This document shows positions 12,001 to 21,800 of a stretch of 64,000 bases of DNA, piece after piece. Numbering within the stretch: position 1 is the stretch's first letter; every line of letters begins with the position of its first letter. Under the pieces are notes generated by a model. The model was not told the origin of the DNA. It searched no databases and saw only the letters and a list, made by a program, of their open reading frames with translations. Source of the stretch: Hormiphora californensis (Eukaryota > Ctenophora > Tentaculata > Cydippida > Pleurobrachiidae); assembly GCA_020137815.1 (NCBI GenBank), contig CM035358.1:2125821-2189820 (forward strand). The letters run 5' to 3'. The position numbers and the translations under genes are program-made.

Positions 12001-12970
12001 ACACGAGGTACAACAAAAGGTCGGTTTCAAGAATCTCCTCCTAGAAAAGAAGCTATTGGCACTAGCGGACGTGCTTGAAAAGAAGGAGGCTCAGCTCAAT
12101 GAGGTTTGTCACTCAGTGGCAGGCTTGTTTCGGGATGGCCAAGATTGCCACAAAACCGAGTATTTAGCATTAGCTGCAGCTCATTAAATTCTTGGATAGT
12201 AACTGTGATACGTACCGATCAGATTGCTTTAGTAACTCCATTATAATGACCATGAAACGTTTACGATCCGATATTCAGTATTCCGTGGTTTGACCAACAT
12301 TCATAGATCAATCCTAGGAGAGTGTATTTACATAAGAGCATGCATAATGATAAACCTGCCCTAACCCCATCTCTCTCGCTGCAGGTTCTGTCAGCAAGCA
12401 ACTTGGACGCCACTGCCCTGACGGTAGTCACCCGAAAGCTCGAGGATGTTCTGGACAGCAAGAACAGTGCCATAAAGGATCTACAGTATGAATTGGCTCG
12501 AGTCTGCAAGGTAACTAAACTGTATGTACTGGGTAATATCATACATTTGGTTACCCACTTACCCATCTCTCTCATTACTCTCGGGCAGTAAATGGGTAAC
12601 CAAACTGTAGAATGGACCCCATATTTTCTTAATGAGGGGGCGAGTAGTTGGCGTTATGAACCCGAGCCTATTCAATTCTGAGCGAAAGTAACAACCATAC
12701 AATAATGATATTATATCTGTGGCAGACACTGTATATATCTGAGACAGGGATAGAGCAGCTTGTGACATATTGATATATTAAGTGATTAGTGTAACAAAGT
12801 TATTGACCTCCCCTCTCCAGGCACATAACGATCTGATGAGAACGTACGAGGCAAAGTTAAACATGTTCGGAATACCAACAGAAGAGCTGGGATTCCGGCC
12901 ACTTGAGAGCACAGTCGGAGGACAGCCCCTGGGACAGGGACCTGCTGGTCTTGTTGCTGCACCCAACTAA
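2646..12970 (+). CDS. GAS8: GAS8 / DRC4, nexin-dynein regulatory complex subunit
   Basis: Ten coding exons: 2646-2781, 6805-6971, 9084-9290, 9583-9726, 9878-9994, 10559-10726, 11347-11433, 11954-12103, 12385-12510 and 12821-12970. All phases agree and give 483 aa (the human protein has about 478). The N-terminus is Lys-rich, followed by conserved [51 protein letters not shown] and the C-terminal LGQGPAGLV, all diagnostic of GAS8. Almost the whole protein is predicted coiled coil. In cilia it is a microtubule-binding subunit of the nexin-dynein regulatory complex, which links doublets and controls dynein. Intron 1 (2782-6804) contains two minus-strand genes. Later introns carry a MITE, a CT run and a 126-bp repeat array. 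The start was chosen because M-A-K-K-G-K matches the family start and follows an in-frame stop. Confidence 0.96.
2893..3726 (-). CDS. ELOVL6: ELOVL6-like very-long-chain fatty acid elongase
   Basis: A single-exon gene of 277 aa, the usual length for ELOVL6. It catalyses the condensation step (3-ketoacyl-CoA synthase) of fatty acid elongation in the ER membrane, with malonyl-CoA as two-carbon donor. The histidine box HWYHH is at residues 148-152. Also present are KIIELGDT (127-134), an aromatic-rich [11 protein letters not shown] segment (190-200), about seven hydrophobic segments, and a Lys-rich C-terminus ([10 protein letters not shown]) like an ER-retrieval tail. LRKPLIVWN and [14 protein letters not shown] favour the ELOVL6 (C12-C16 elongating) subfamily over ELOVL1/4/7. 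It lies inside GAS8 intron 1 on the opposite strand, 139 bp from the neighbouring receptor gene. The absence of introns may reflect an ancient retrocopy. Confidence 0.93.
   Translation of the reverse strand: MPSFVTTEHTIFTPIFWERSLTPELLNRCTVFIYERINWTYLICAVYVILIHGIQWWMRDREPLKLRKPLIVWNVILAVFSTWGSSRITYHLVSGVWTEGFSGYFMCGFMEKDMLMALWKRLFGLSKIIELGDTLFIVLRKSKLSFLHWYHHVTVLLFTLNLSEYVTQTELPTNVGNWYSGVNFAVHALMYTYYAIRAMGWRVWRPLAMALTSLQITQMVGGLVAGIYVPWWMCGRKLTSIPMICTLVMYASYFVLFCHYFVKAYFGKKTKKVEKAE
3866..5212 (-). CDS. Orphan class A (rhodopsin-like) GPCR, divergent DRY motif
   Basis: Intronless, 448 aa. Seven hydrophobic segments: TM1 near 22-44 with the G-N pair at 37-38; TM2 near 57-79 with V-N-D at 63-65; TM3 near 94-118 starting at Cys94; TM6 near 247-270 with F-N-I-P; TM7 near 292-316 with N-P-C-V-Y at 310-314. 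Cys170 in the second extracellular loop can pair with Cys94. The DRY position reads S-R-T (118-120), so the acidic residue is missing while the Arg is kept. The N-terminus has an N-S-S glycosylation site; the C-tail is long, Ser/Thr-rich and contains six prolines in a row. Ligand unknown. The first Met may be skipped in favour of Met6. The gene is nested in GAS8 intron 1 next to the elongase gene. Confidence 0.88.
   Translation of the reverse strand: MHSCSMTNSSDYGEPIETLDISFGVIYTFCAVFGLIGNITAFQYFRARKKRDIASHLYTAISVNDCAVCIMTFFQIPVMFSERDAALFSPEAACAIWMNIFQLLTRNSIMLTGILSVSRTRSLLWPLHFISKRRTFIFAGLYSGMILLETAIPTALSLQVGIYDVSGAMCWLIPNTNNGTSFAKTWDYIDNFIDCVALALPIIPVSISCLISVYKVAHENTELAGSNGDNTSVKRVKIGAKMKKHATVTIIIMTCIYFVFNIPLFIAYILWGITMAKYIYPGPYFSQTLVYWYFWNFTEVLSVSLNSFCNPCVYFFRIKQFRNFAQRLGRRTPSAGDSDVFECVAENSNKIRFELGIVVSEPASIGDTSIVRHRRTTLDSTVCIDITTKTFGRRVPGRSSVVMMKSLREETEVDFVSTPPPPPPAVLSQLNKEGEHVDSRGSRRSHSI
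5255..5352. repeat. Short degenerate minisatellite upstream of the GPCR
   Basis: Imperfect copies of a unit like GTAGCGGAGAGATGTA (TGTAGCGCTGCAGCGGAGAGATG, TAACGCTGTAGCAGAGAGATG and so on) lie just 5' of the minus-strand receptor start. Confidence 0.6.
5795..5999. mobile_element. MITE-like inverted repeat in GAS8 intron 1
   Basis: Two arms of about 70-90 bp face each other: AGACACACTGAGGTTGGTCG at the left matches CGACCAACTTCAGTGTGTCT at the right, and the CTGAAGTTTCGCGGT blocks inside are also inverted. The centre holds more TTTCGCGAAA palindromes. There is no coding capacity, so this is a non-autonomous DNA element. Confidence 0.75.
6026..6088. repeat. (CT)n microsatellite
   Basis: A nearly pure CT dinucleotide run in GAS8 intron 1. 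Confidence 0.95.
7296..7757. repeat. 126-bp tandem repeat, four copies, in GAS8 intron 2
   Basis: TGGTAGCTTTTTTGACGTAG recurs at 7301, 7427, 7553 and 7679, giving an exact 126-bp period. Copies are nearly identical and the last is truncated after GTGTATTTTCAG. AT-rich DNA without open frames continues to about 8300. Confidence 0.92.
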
Positions 12971-13416
12971 ACAACTCATCGTGTTACACGTAATAGTGGC
13001 AATGGACAGTGATATGAAATTGTTTTGAATGCAGGCCGTTTTGTGTAAATATTTCCTGAAAGGCCGGAGAGTGAGAAACAAGACATGCGATTAAGTTTAC
13101 GAATTGAGCGGTGTTGAATTTGCTGCAAACTTGTGAAATTGTACAGTTCCTTTATATGTTTCTGAGTCAGAGAATACCGCTTTTACAATTTTATAATGCA
13201 CCGGCAACGACAAATGACACCTATATGGCAGAACCCACTTTGTGTTCACATCCGAGAACCACGCAATTTAGCGCGACAAACAGAACCTGAACAGTCTTGT
13301 CGCGCGGCTTATGTTTTGCGCGTCCTAAATTTTTGCAGCGCGCGCTCGATTTTATTTTGCTGAAATTAAAATCTCCAGTTCTGAAAAAAAGTTCCGAAGA
13401 TTTTTGAAAATCGCGC

Positions 13417-13638
13417 AAGTCGGATTTTTTGAAACTGTCACCCCCCTGGGTATTTTCAAATTTCGTAAATGACCATAAATCCGGTTCCTGACGAGATAGA
13501 GACTTGAAATTTGGAGGTTACGAAGATCTTGCTAAGTTCTTCCGAACCTCCAAATTTCAAGTCTCTATCTTATCAGGAACCGGAGATATGGCAAATTTTG
13601 TTATTTCAGGGGGGTGACAGTTTCAAAAAATCCGACTT
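13417..13638. mobile_element. Inverted-repeat (MITE-like) element
   Basis: AAGTCGGATTTTTTGAAACT at the left is the exact reverse complement of the right end (AGTTTCAAAAAATCCGACTT). The adjoining CACCCCCCTG and CAGGGGGGTG and an inner pair (GAGACTTGAAATTTGGAGGTT with its complement) are also inverted. A hairpin-like non-coding transposon, about 222 bp. Confidence 0.8.
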
Positions 13639-13666
13639 TAATTTTTTATAAAACTTAAAATCAAGT

Positions 13667-13857
13667 TAGGTCGCCCAACGCTTCTTGAAACTGCTGCATT
13701 ATCTGAGATGAGGGGCCTGTGGCATATGGGAACGTTGCTCCCATCGAACCCTGCCGGGACATTCTGCCATGAGCCCTGAGCTGCTCGCGGGGGATCCAGC
13801 ACGCCGGAAGGTCACGCCCCGGCGGCTTGCCACCTCTATCATATTGGACATTGGTTT
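13667..13857 (-). pseudogene. Short open stretch with coding character, possible gene or transposase relic
   Basis: On the minus strand about 60 codons are open from an upstream stop to a TGA near 13667. The translation contains GGKPPGRDLPACWIPREQL and ends near MQQFQEALGDLT. It has no good start codon, lies next to a MITE, and I do not recognise it. It could be the last exon of an unidentified minus-strand gene or a transposon remnant. Confidence 0.2.
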
Positions 13858-14062
13858 AAGTTGTAAGATGGCAGATGCTCAGTGCCCGTATTACGTAATG
13901 CTTCTTAACTGATATGTACCCCGAGTCAGTTAAAAAATGCAAACTAAGAGCCGGTACGGAGATTCCGTGAATGGAATTCACGTGATGCGAGAGATAGGAT
14001 AACAAATGCAATAATTTGATGTCTTTTATTTTCATTTCTCATTCTCTTCTCTAGCTTACAAA

Positions 14063-17000
14063 ATGTCGAGCAAGTTCATCGGAGAAACAATTGTGTGTGT
14101 GAGGTGGCGACCTCCAGCCAACACTGTCCTTGGTAGCACAGATCAGTGCCTCACAGGTAAGTGTATATAACTCCATATATGGGCATCACGTGACAATTTT
14201 TTGAATTTCATGGGAATGGCATGAATCAGAAGAACAAGAAGCGATCGCTTGAGAAACATCTTCAGGAAAGGCCACAACGAAATTAATACATGTCGATTTA
14301 GTCAGTTTGTTAGAGATGTTTACACGTGCCGCTCCTTCCCACGTTATGAAAAACGATCCACGTTTCCCGGAAGGATGATAACACGAAGCACATGACACAT
14401 TGTGTCAATTACGAAATAACTCTCCATCTAGCAGCAGTCTTTCTAACACTGCTGCCTCGTGTCTAGTCCAGTTAATCACTTATGATCACGGACCGTTTCA
14501 ACGTAGCCCACGTACCTAGCAATGAAATCAATGCTGTGCGCTGCGAGATCGTGAATGTATGATAGAAACATCTAAAATCATCTAAAACATCCTAAATTGC
14601 TAGGTAGTGTTTATACTAAATCTCCCCTCCCAGTGAGTCACAGCAGTACAGCCCAGTCAGTGTCCCTGTGGGAATGCAATAAGGAGAAGATAAAGAGGGT
14701 TGCAGTGTCGTGTTTGAATGAGAAACCATCCTCCCTGGGTATGGTGAACAGCAAAACCTTTGTTGTCGGCTATGAAGATAGCTGTGATAGCGCTTTACAG
14801 GTTTGTTGATATTTATCCTAATTATGGTCTCTTGTTTTCATTTTTCACAACTCTCAATTGTTATTGTTTCTCTCTAATTAGTAATTAGCTGTTACATTCT
14901 GTAATTAGAGACTAGAAACTAAATCTCAAACACACCCTTGTCTCACCAGTATAATGCTCCCTCTGGGTGCCTCAATTCACAACACCCCCGTTTACAGGTG
15001 TGGGCTATTGGACCAAGTAACCAACTAACAAGACTAACCGAACTAAAAACACCAAATCGGAAAACTACACAAATATCAACATCTGAGAAACTTGTAGCTT
15101 CTGTCGGGGAAGAAGGACATCTACAGGTAGTCTACATTCGAAGTCTACCGTGTGCGGCAAAAAAAAAGCCCCCCCCCCCTAGACCACCATAGTTGCCGAT
15201 GTGGTGGAGAGCTGTAACTTGGCAGGGTTGCTCCACTATGTCTATCTTGATCCTGACAGAAAAATCAGAGCTCTAGCTCAAAATTCATTTTTTTGATAGG
15301 AATGAACATTGTCATTCATTCCAAGAAAAAAATATTTTCGGTCCAGAATTCAAGCAATTATCTTTGGCCATCGATTAGCTTTCCAATGTGACCAAGATCA
15401 TCTAAATTGGGCAACCACAAGAGACACAGTGTCATGTTTCTTAAAGTTAGTCAGGTCATGTGATCTTCACCGAATCGTTGAGTGTTCAGTATTACGAATC
15501 GGTCTAAGTGGTAGAGAATCACGTATCACGGCTACTAATGAAGGATGACGATGCTGATTGGTCATGAGATCTGTAGCTCTTTGATAAATGTCCTCTTTCC
15601 TCGAATCACATTACCCTGTATTGGTACACATACCTCATTAGCGGCCGTGATACGAGATTCCTCTGCCCATTGGCTCGATTAGCAATCCCGGATAATCAAC
15701 GATTCGGTGAAGATCACATGACCTGACTAACTTTAAGAAACATGACACTGTGTCTCTTGTGGTTGCCCAATTTAGATGATCTTGGTCACATTGGAAAGCT
15801 AATCGATGGCCAAAGATAATTGCTTGAATTCTGGACCGAAAATATTTTTTTCTTGGAATGAATGACAATGTTCATTCCTATCAAAAAAATGAATTTTGAG
15901 CTAGAGCTCTGATTTTTCTGTCAGGATCAAGATAGACATAGTGGAGCAACCCTGCCAAGTTACAGCTCTCCACCACATCGGCAACTATGGTGGTCTAGGG
16001 GGGGGGGGCTTTTTTTTGCCGCACACGGTATAACACGTCAATAATGGTCTTCAGATACTTTCCAAATCATCCTCATCTCTCTAGCTCTCCGTCTTTCTCT
16101 TTCTCCCTCCCCTGTCTCCCTCCCTCTAGCTCTTTCTCTATCACCCTCTGCCTCCCCTCCCTCCCTCGCTCTAGCTCTTCTCTTCTACTCAAAAGTTAAA
16201 TAAAGAAACTCCACATCAGTTAGAAAGTATGGGATCTCGGACAATTGTCGTATTCCCATAATTTCGAGATCCCATACCTTTTCTCTCCAATGTGTATGGG
16301 ATCTCGAAAGTATCACCTCTAGCTCCTCTCTCTCTCTCCCTCAGCTCCATCCCCTCCCTCCCTCTAACATCATCCCCTCTCTCCCTGGCCCTCCCTCTAG
16401 CTCCCTCCCTCCTAGGTGCACACAATCCAGGGTGGCAGACCTGTCTACGCTGCCAAGGCGGGAATGTGTCTGAACGCGTGTACCCAGTACCTAGGACACA
16501 GTATCCTAGTTGGAAGTTCTGCAGGGCAGCTGCACTGTTATGATACCCGGTCTACAGACGCTGCACCTGCATCTACCATGTCCAGTGATCTGGTGAGTAC
16601 ACCTGCATCTACCATGTCCAGTGATCTGGTGAGTACACCTGCATCTACCATGTCCAGTGATCTGGTGAGTACACCTGCATCTACCATGTCCAGTGATCTG
16701 GTGAGTACACCTGCATCTACCATGTCCAGTGATCTGGTGAGTACACCTGCATCTACCATGTCCAGTGATCTGGTGAGTACACCTGCATCTACCATGTCCA
16801 GTGATCTGGTGAGTACACCTGCATCTACCATGTCCAGTGATCTGGTGAGTACACCTGCATCTACCATGTCCAGTGATGTGATGAGTACACCTGCATCTAC
16901 CATGTCCAGTGATGTGGTGAGTACACCTGCATCTACCATGTCCAGTGATCTGGTGAGTACACCTGCATCTACCATGTCCAGTGATCTGGTGAGTACACCT

Positions 17001-18513
17001 GCATCTACCATGTCCAGTGATCTGGTGAGTACACCTGCATCTACCATGTCCAGTGATCTGGTGAGTACACCTGCATCTACCATGTCCAGTGATCTGGTGA
17101 GTACACCTGCATCAACCATGTCCAGTGATCTGGTGAGTACACCTGCATCTACCATGTCCAGTGATCTGGTGAGTACACCTGCATCTACCATGTCCAGTGA
17201 TCTGGTGAGTACACCTGTATCTACCATGTCCAGTGATCTGGTGAGTACACCTGCATCTACCATGTCCAGTGATCTGGTGAGTACACCTGCATCTACCATG
17301 TCCAGTGATCTGGTGAGTACACCTGCATCTACCATGTCCAGTGATCTGGTGAGTGGGTTATTTAAAACCTTGATAATATTGTATTCCACCCACGTCCCAC
17401 ATTTCGCCTGTGGTCGGTATGAGGCATAATAATAGCTCCAATCCTAGGTGTCAATATTGGGGATAGCAGTTCACTCGACCCAGCCAACTATAGTCGCGAA
17501 CTCCCGCTCTGATGGCAGCATCTTAATCTGGGACTTACGCAGTGGATCTTTTCCTCTTGCAACTTTTGCAGGTTCAAAACTGATAATCTATTTCATCATG
17601 TACAGATCTCTTGCATTGTTCGACCCTCTCTCTCCGCGAGATCTGTATAATATAATCATAATAGTATAAGTTTTTTTTTTGTTTCCACTGTCCTTACGTT
17701 CATCTAATCCACTGCCACAGGTCACGCCAGTGCAATTTGGGAGGTCCAGTTTGAGAGTGAGAAGTCAGATAACCTGTATACGGCATCACAAGATGGCCAG
17801 CTACTGCTATGGAATGGAGCCGCTCTAAGTGGTTAGTGGGGGAGGGTTTAGTGGTTAGTTGGGGTTTGTAGTGGTTCAGTAACGATCCATCATCTGTGAA
17901 GTGAGAGGTTATTTCGTATCCAAGTGTTTAGTGGGCCCGGTTAGGGTACATATTTGTATTTGGTATTGAAAACAAACGATTTATGTATCGTTTTGATGCA
18001 TACTATACATCCCCAATAATAATATGGATCTCACATCACCAAGTGCACTCATGTCACGCTATACTTAACCCTCTCTCTCTCACCACACAACAACTCTACA
18101 TTTCTCGTGTCACTCACATCACATGTAATTGCACGAGATCTGCTGTTGACTGTTTTCAATCTTAGGCAGTCAAATACTTAGTTGTGTTCTTCTACTCACT
18201 ATACTGTCAGTATTGTCTTTACTTTTGTTGTTGTGTCCTTTTTCTGTTAGGCCATATCTTACAGTTCCTGCACACCATGTTTATCTATCTACCAGAATCC
18301 TCCCTATCAGGTGTTGGAGGTCTTCTAGGAGGGGGAGGAAAGGTATCTCCCTGGCTAACCCCCGAGATATCACACCAGAAAATGGATGTATACAATCTTC
18401 TTGGTTCGGATAATAAGCTCTCCGTGAACAGTTTCGATGTCTCAAAATCGGGTCGAGTCGTGTGCGGGGGTGAGCGACAGACTCTATTTTGTGTGGAGGG
18501 ATGTGAGGATTAG
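14063..18513 (+). CDS. NUP43: NUP43, WD-repeat nucleoporin of the Y-complex
   Basis: Seven coding exons: 14063-14156, 14634-14800, 14998-15126, 16416-16592, 17448-17571, 17721-17831 and 18296-18513. This gives 339 aa if the first donor of exon 4 is used (human about 380 aa). NUP43 is a beta-propeller subunit of the Nup107-160 complex, the scaffold of the nuclear pore. Diagnostic segments: an N-terminal VRWRPP, GSILIWDLRSG, IWEVQF followed by DGQLLLWN, and the C-terminal KLSVNSFDVSKSGRVVCG, which parallels the human NUP43 end. Exon 4 runs into a 36-bp array in which each unit repeats the exon end and the donor, so longer in-frame isoforms with up to 21 extra 12-residue units are possible. Intron 3 carries a large foldback transposon. 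The short fifth-exon donor (CAG|GTTCAA) is weak but required by phase. Confidence 0.93.
15146..16030. mobile_element. Foldback transposon with long (about 335 bp) inverted arms, NUP43 intron 3
   Basis: The left arm starts TACCGTGTGCGGC and the right arm ends GCCGCACACGGTA. The arms are almost perfect reverse complements of about 335 bp each, separated by a spacer of about 210 bp. TA flanks both ends, compatible with a TA target-site duplication of Tc1/mariner type. Each arm contains the same short open frame in opposite directions, which is a by-product of the palindrome and not a gene. Confidence 0.88.
16040..16415. repeat. Pyrimidine-rich tract before NUP43 exon 4
   Basis: CTCCCTCC/CTAGCTC-rich repeats with a short internal inverted repeat (GTATGGGATCTCG near 16227 with CGAGATCCCATAC near 16264). 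This forms a very long polypyrimidine tract for the acceptor at 16413-16415. Confidence 0.6.
16561..17354 (+). repeat. 36-bp in-frame minisatellite that repeats the NUP43 exon 4 donor site, 22 copies
   Basis: The unit contains CTGCATCTACCATGTCC and ends GATCTG|GTGAGT. Copy 1 ends at the exon 4 boundary (16592) and the last copy at 17348, 21 units of exactly 36 bp later. Copies are nearly identical. Copy 9 reads GTGATGAGT, which destroys its donor GT; copy 10 reads GTGGTGAGT and keeps it. The reading frame stays open throughout (12-residue unit TPASTMSSDLVS). Confidence 0.95.
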
Positions 18514-18826
18514 AGACATTGTTTAGTAGATACTGGGTGCTTCAAAAAGTTAAGTGCTGGACAGCGCTGTGTGCCAAATTTGGGTAGAGTCAATTGGGGT
18601 TTTGGCGCCAAAAGGGAAATGTATGCCGGGCGCGGAGGTGGTTGAGTTGACTTTTGTGCGCGGGGGTCTACTCATCTTTGTGCGCGCGTGGTAACTGGAG
18701 AGCGAGGAGAGATGACTTTGATTTTGACAAAGTTTTGTGACTTTTTGACTGGTTTTAATAAGTTTGACAACCAATTAACACGTTATTTTAATTATTCCCT
18801 TTTCTAACCACCCCTCCTTTAGTAGG

Positions 18827-21800
18827 ATGACAGATGTAGTGGCCGCAGTTCTAGAAAACAACCTCACCAGCAGTCAGATTATCAACTGGATAACAGGATC
18901 TGTAAGTAACTATTGATTTGGCAGCTTTATCAACCACATCGCTTCCCAATTATTTTTAATATCCCTCCCCAGATCACACCTGGCAAAACTGTTGCTCCTA
19001 CTACGCTCCCAAACATTTCTAGAGCCCCCCCATCCCTGAGGCTACTACCCAGATCATATCTCCCTAAACTAACCCCTCCCTCCCTCCCTAAACTAACCCC
19101 TCCCTCCCTAAACTAACCCCTCCCTCCCCAGATCATATCTCCCTAAACTAACCCCTCCCTCCCTCCCTAACCCCTGTCCCCTTCTCCCCAGGGCACCCTT
19201 CCCGAGGAGTTCTCATCCTGTTCTCGTGATCGATTCATAGCCTCATTCCTAACCTGGCTTCACAGCCACGTGCAAGTTAAGAAGAGAGATGCATCCTTCT
19301 CCCAACCGATCAACGATTCACCACTCCGAACACCAAACAAGAGACAACACAGTAAAGGGGGACATCGTAGTCAACATGAGAACAGGTTTGCAAGATTCGA
19401 GGTTGGATTATTATTGAGAGATGATAATTTCAATTCACAGATAAAATATTTCTTCATACTTTAATTCTTTCCAGTGGTCTAAGCAGTGGTGGAAAGTCCC
19501 ATGTGTTTCAAACACCCTTTAAACATGATTCTCTTTCCTCACTAACGGATTACCCGCCGCTGAAGAGTTCTACACCTAATGAGTACGTAAATTGTAATGG
19601 GTTCCATCATTATGTCGGGAATTTCTAGCTGTTTTTCTCTCTCTCCCTGCGTGTTCTATTTAGTGAATCTAAAAAACTTGCCCTGCTTTTTCTCTTAGTA
19701 ATCTAAATCTCTGTATTTTTCAGTGAGCCCCTGTCTCGGGTAGCAACATGTCCTGCAACTGTACAGCCAATACGACGTCTAGACCTCACATCTAATACCC
19801 TGTGGAGTCCACCGCCACCCCCAGGGGATTCTGACACCCCATTCCAACAAAATATCACTCCCACACGAGTCGGACACAATTCTGGAGGAGGGTCAAATCA
19901 GCATACCGGGCCGGTACAGTTTCAGCAACAGACAGGCCCGGTACAGTTTCAGCAACAGAATTCTGGAGGGCCGGTACAGTTTCAGCAACAGAATTCTGGA
20001 GGGCCGGTACAGTTTCAGCAACAGAATTCTGGAGGGCCGGTACAGTTTCAGCAACAGAATTCTAGAGGGCCGGTACAGTTTCAGCAACAGAATTCTAGAG
20101 GGCCGGTACAGTTTCAGCAGAACACATCTGAACCAAGGCCGGTACAGTTTCAGCAGCAGGTTTCTCAGGGAGGGCTGATACAGCAGCAGGAGGGTGCGAG
20201 AGGGGAAGAGACAGCAGTGCTTGAAGCTCGCATGAAGGGCGTGAAGTTAAATGACAGTGGTAAGATGAACGGTAGCCATAGCAACGGATCTATTAGCAAC
20301 CAGAACGGATCTATTAGCAACCAGAGTGGTAACCAGAGTGCATCTTTGGACAATATCGGCAGCAAATCATCACGGAAAAAGAAAATCAAACGTGTTCCCC
20401 TGATGACAATTTCGAACCAGGCCCGATACAAAAAGACCCCCAGCAATTCCCCCCTTCAGTTGGACATTGCCAAGCTAGATAACAGGTTTTCAGGGAGATT
20501 AGGAGGGGGAGGAGGGGATGGGAGAAAAGAGAAGGAAGTTGCGGGAAATGTTTTCAGTAACCATGGTAACCATAGTAACGGTGGTAACCATGGTAACCAA
20601 GGAAGTTTAACTAATGGAGGAAAGCAACCGAAACGGGTTCCACTCGTATCTGATCAATCACCGCGGCGTATACTTCTTCGACCAGCATCTAAATCTTCTG
20701 GAGAACAACCAGCCACATCAAATTCAAAGGAGCAATATCCAGTAACATCAAATTCAAAGGAGCAATATCCAGTAACATCAAATGCACAGACACAACGACA
20801 GAATAAGCCCCCACCTCCGCCAAGCCAGAATCCTCCACTGAAACCTCAATGCCTTAGCGGTGACGCAGTTTCACCCGAACATTCTGAGCGGCCCAAGATG
20901 GAACAGGATGTACCTGAGCAGTCCAAGAAGGACGGATCACCAAGGAGAGTCCCCCTCCGTCCAGCCTCATCTTGTACCGAATTACAACCCGATTGTAGCC
21001 CACCACTCTCATCTGCTGGCACGATTCCAATTAAAAGAGTTGTCCCACTAACTATATCCCGCCCTGATAAATTGGATGGTCTGGTTGCCAAGGAGACGAA
21101 GATTCAACAGGTTGTAAACATGGCAAATCGGGCAACTGTTCACTCTATAGCTGAGGTAATTAGCCAATTAGTTAATTAATTAATTACACTGTAACATATT
21201 AGTAAGGTCTTACAGCTGATTTTACCCACTCCATTTTACCCGCCTTCCATTTCAGATTTACGTGTGTCTCCTTGACAACGCCATGGTTAGTAACCTAGCA
21301 ACGGAACTCCATCTCCTTCTAGTGTTTGCCAGCGCCCCAGTGCGTGTCACCATTCTTTCGGAGGATAGGGCCTACTTTGTGAGAACGGTGGTGTCCGGTT
21401 TGGCTGTCTCCCTCCGTCATCTTTCTCCCTCTCTGAATGGGGAGATTGGGAGATATATGGGGCTTGAGGAGAGAATGGATCATCCCCGTGGAACACCACT
21501 CTTTCAAACTGGTACGTGAAATCTTGCCTTGTTCGGCCCTGTTTCACTGGGTCCCCATTTTACAAAGGAGGGTTAGATTATAACAATTGAAACCTAATTG
21601 CTAGTACGTAATACCCAATTAAATTAAATGAATGGTACCCTAACGTAAGGGCTATACAAATCATGTTCACGATTTTATTTCCCATATGACATTGACATTT
21701 ATTCGAGATTGTCTGAATGATTGGTTGCATGATAATGCATTGGTATCTAAGATTCTAGACTGCATGATAAATTATTTGAGATGTCATGATTTGAGATTAT

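Larger units (their letters stand above)
12971..14062. other. Intergenic region between GAS8 and NUP43
   Basis: Contains the GAS8 3' flank, a CG-rich stretch at 13260-13345 (GCGCGACAAAC, GCGCGGC, GCAGCGCGCGC), an inverted-repeat element at 13417-13638, and a short minus-strand open stretch at 13667-13857. The NUP43 5' flank follows. No other gene was recognised. Confidence 0.6.

Noticed and set aside
15309-15868. Matching open frames facing each other at 15309-15548 and 15638-15868
   Set aside because: Also a by-product of a foldback element in a NUP43 intron.
16538-17389. Minus-strand open frame of about 280 codons (SLDMVDAGVLTR repeats) opposite NUP43 exon 4
   Set aside because: It is the antisense reading of the 36-bp array; a repeat whose length is a multiple of three stays open on any strand that lacks a stop in one unit.
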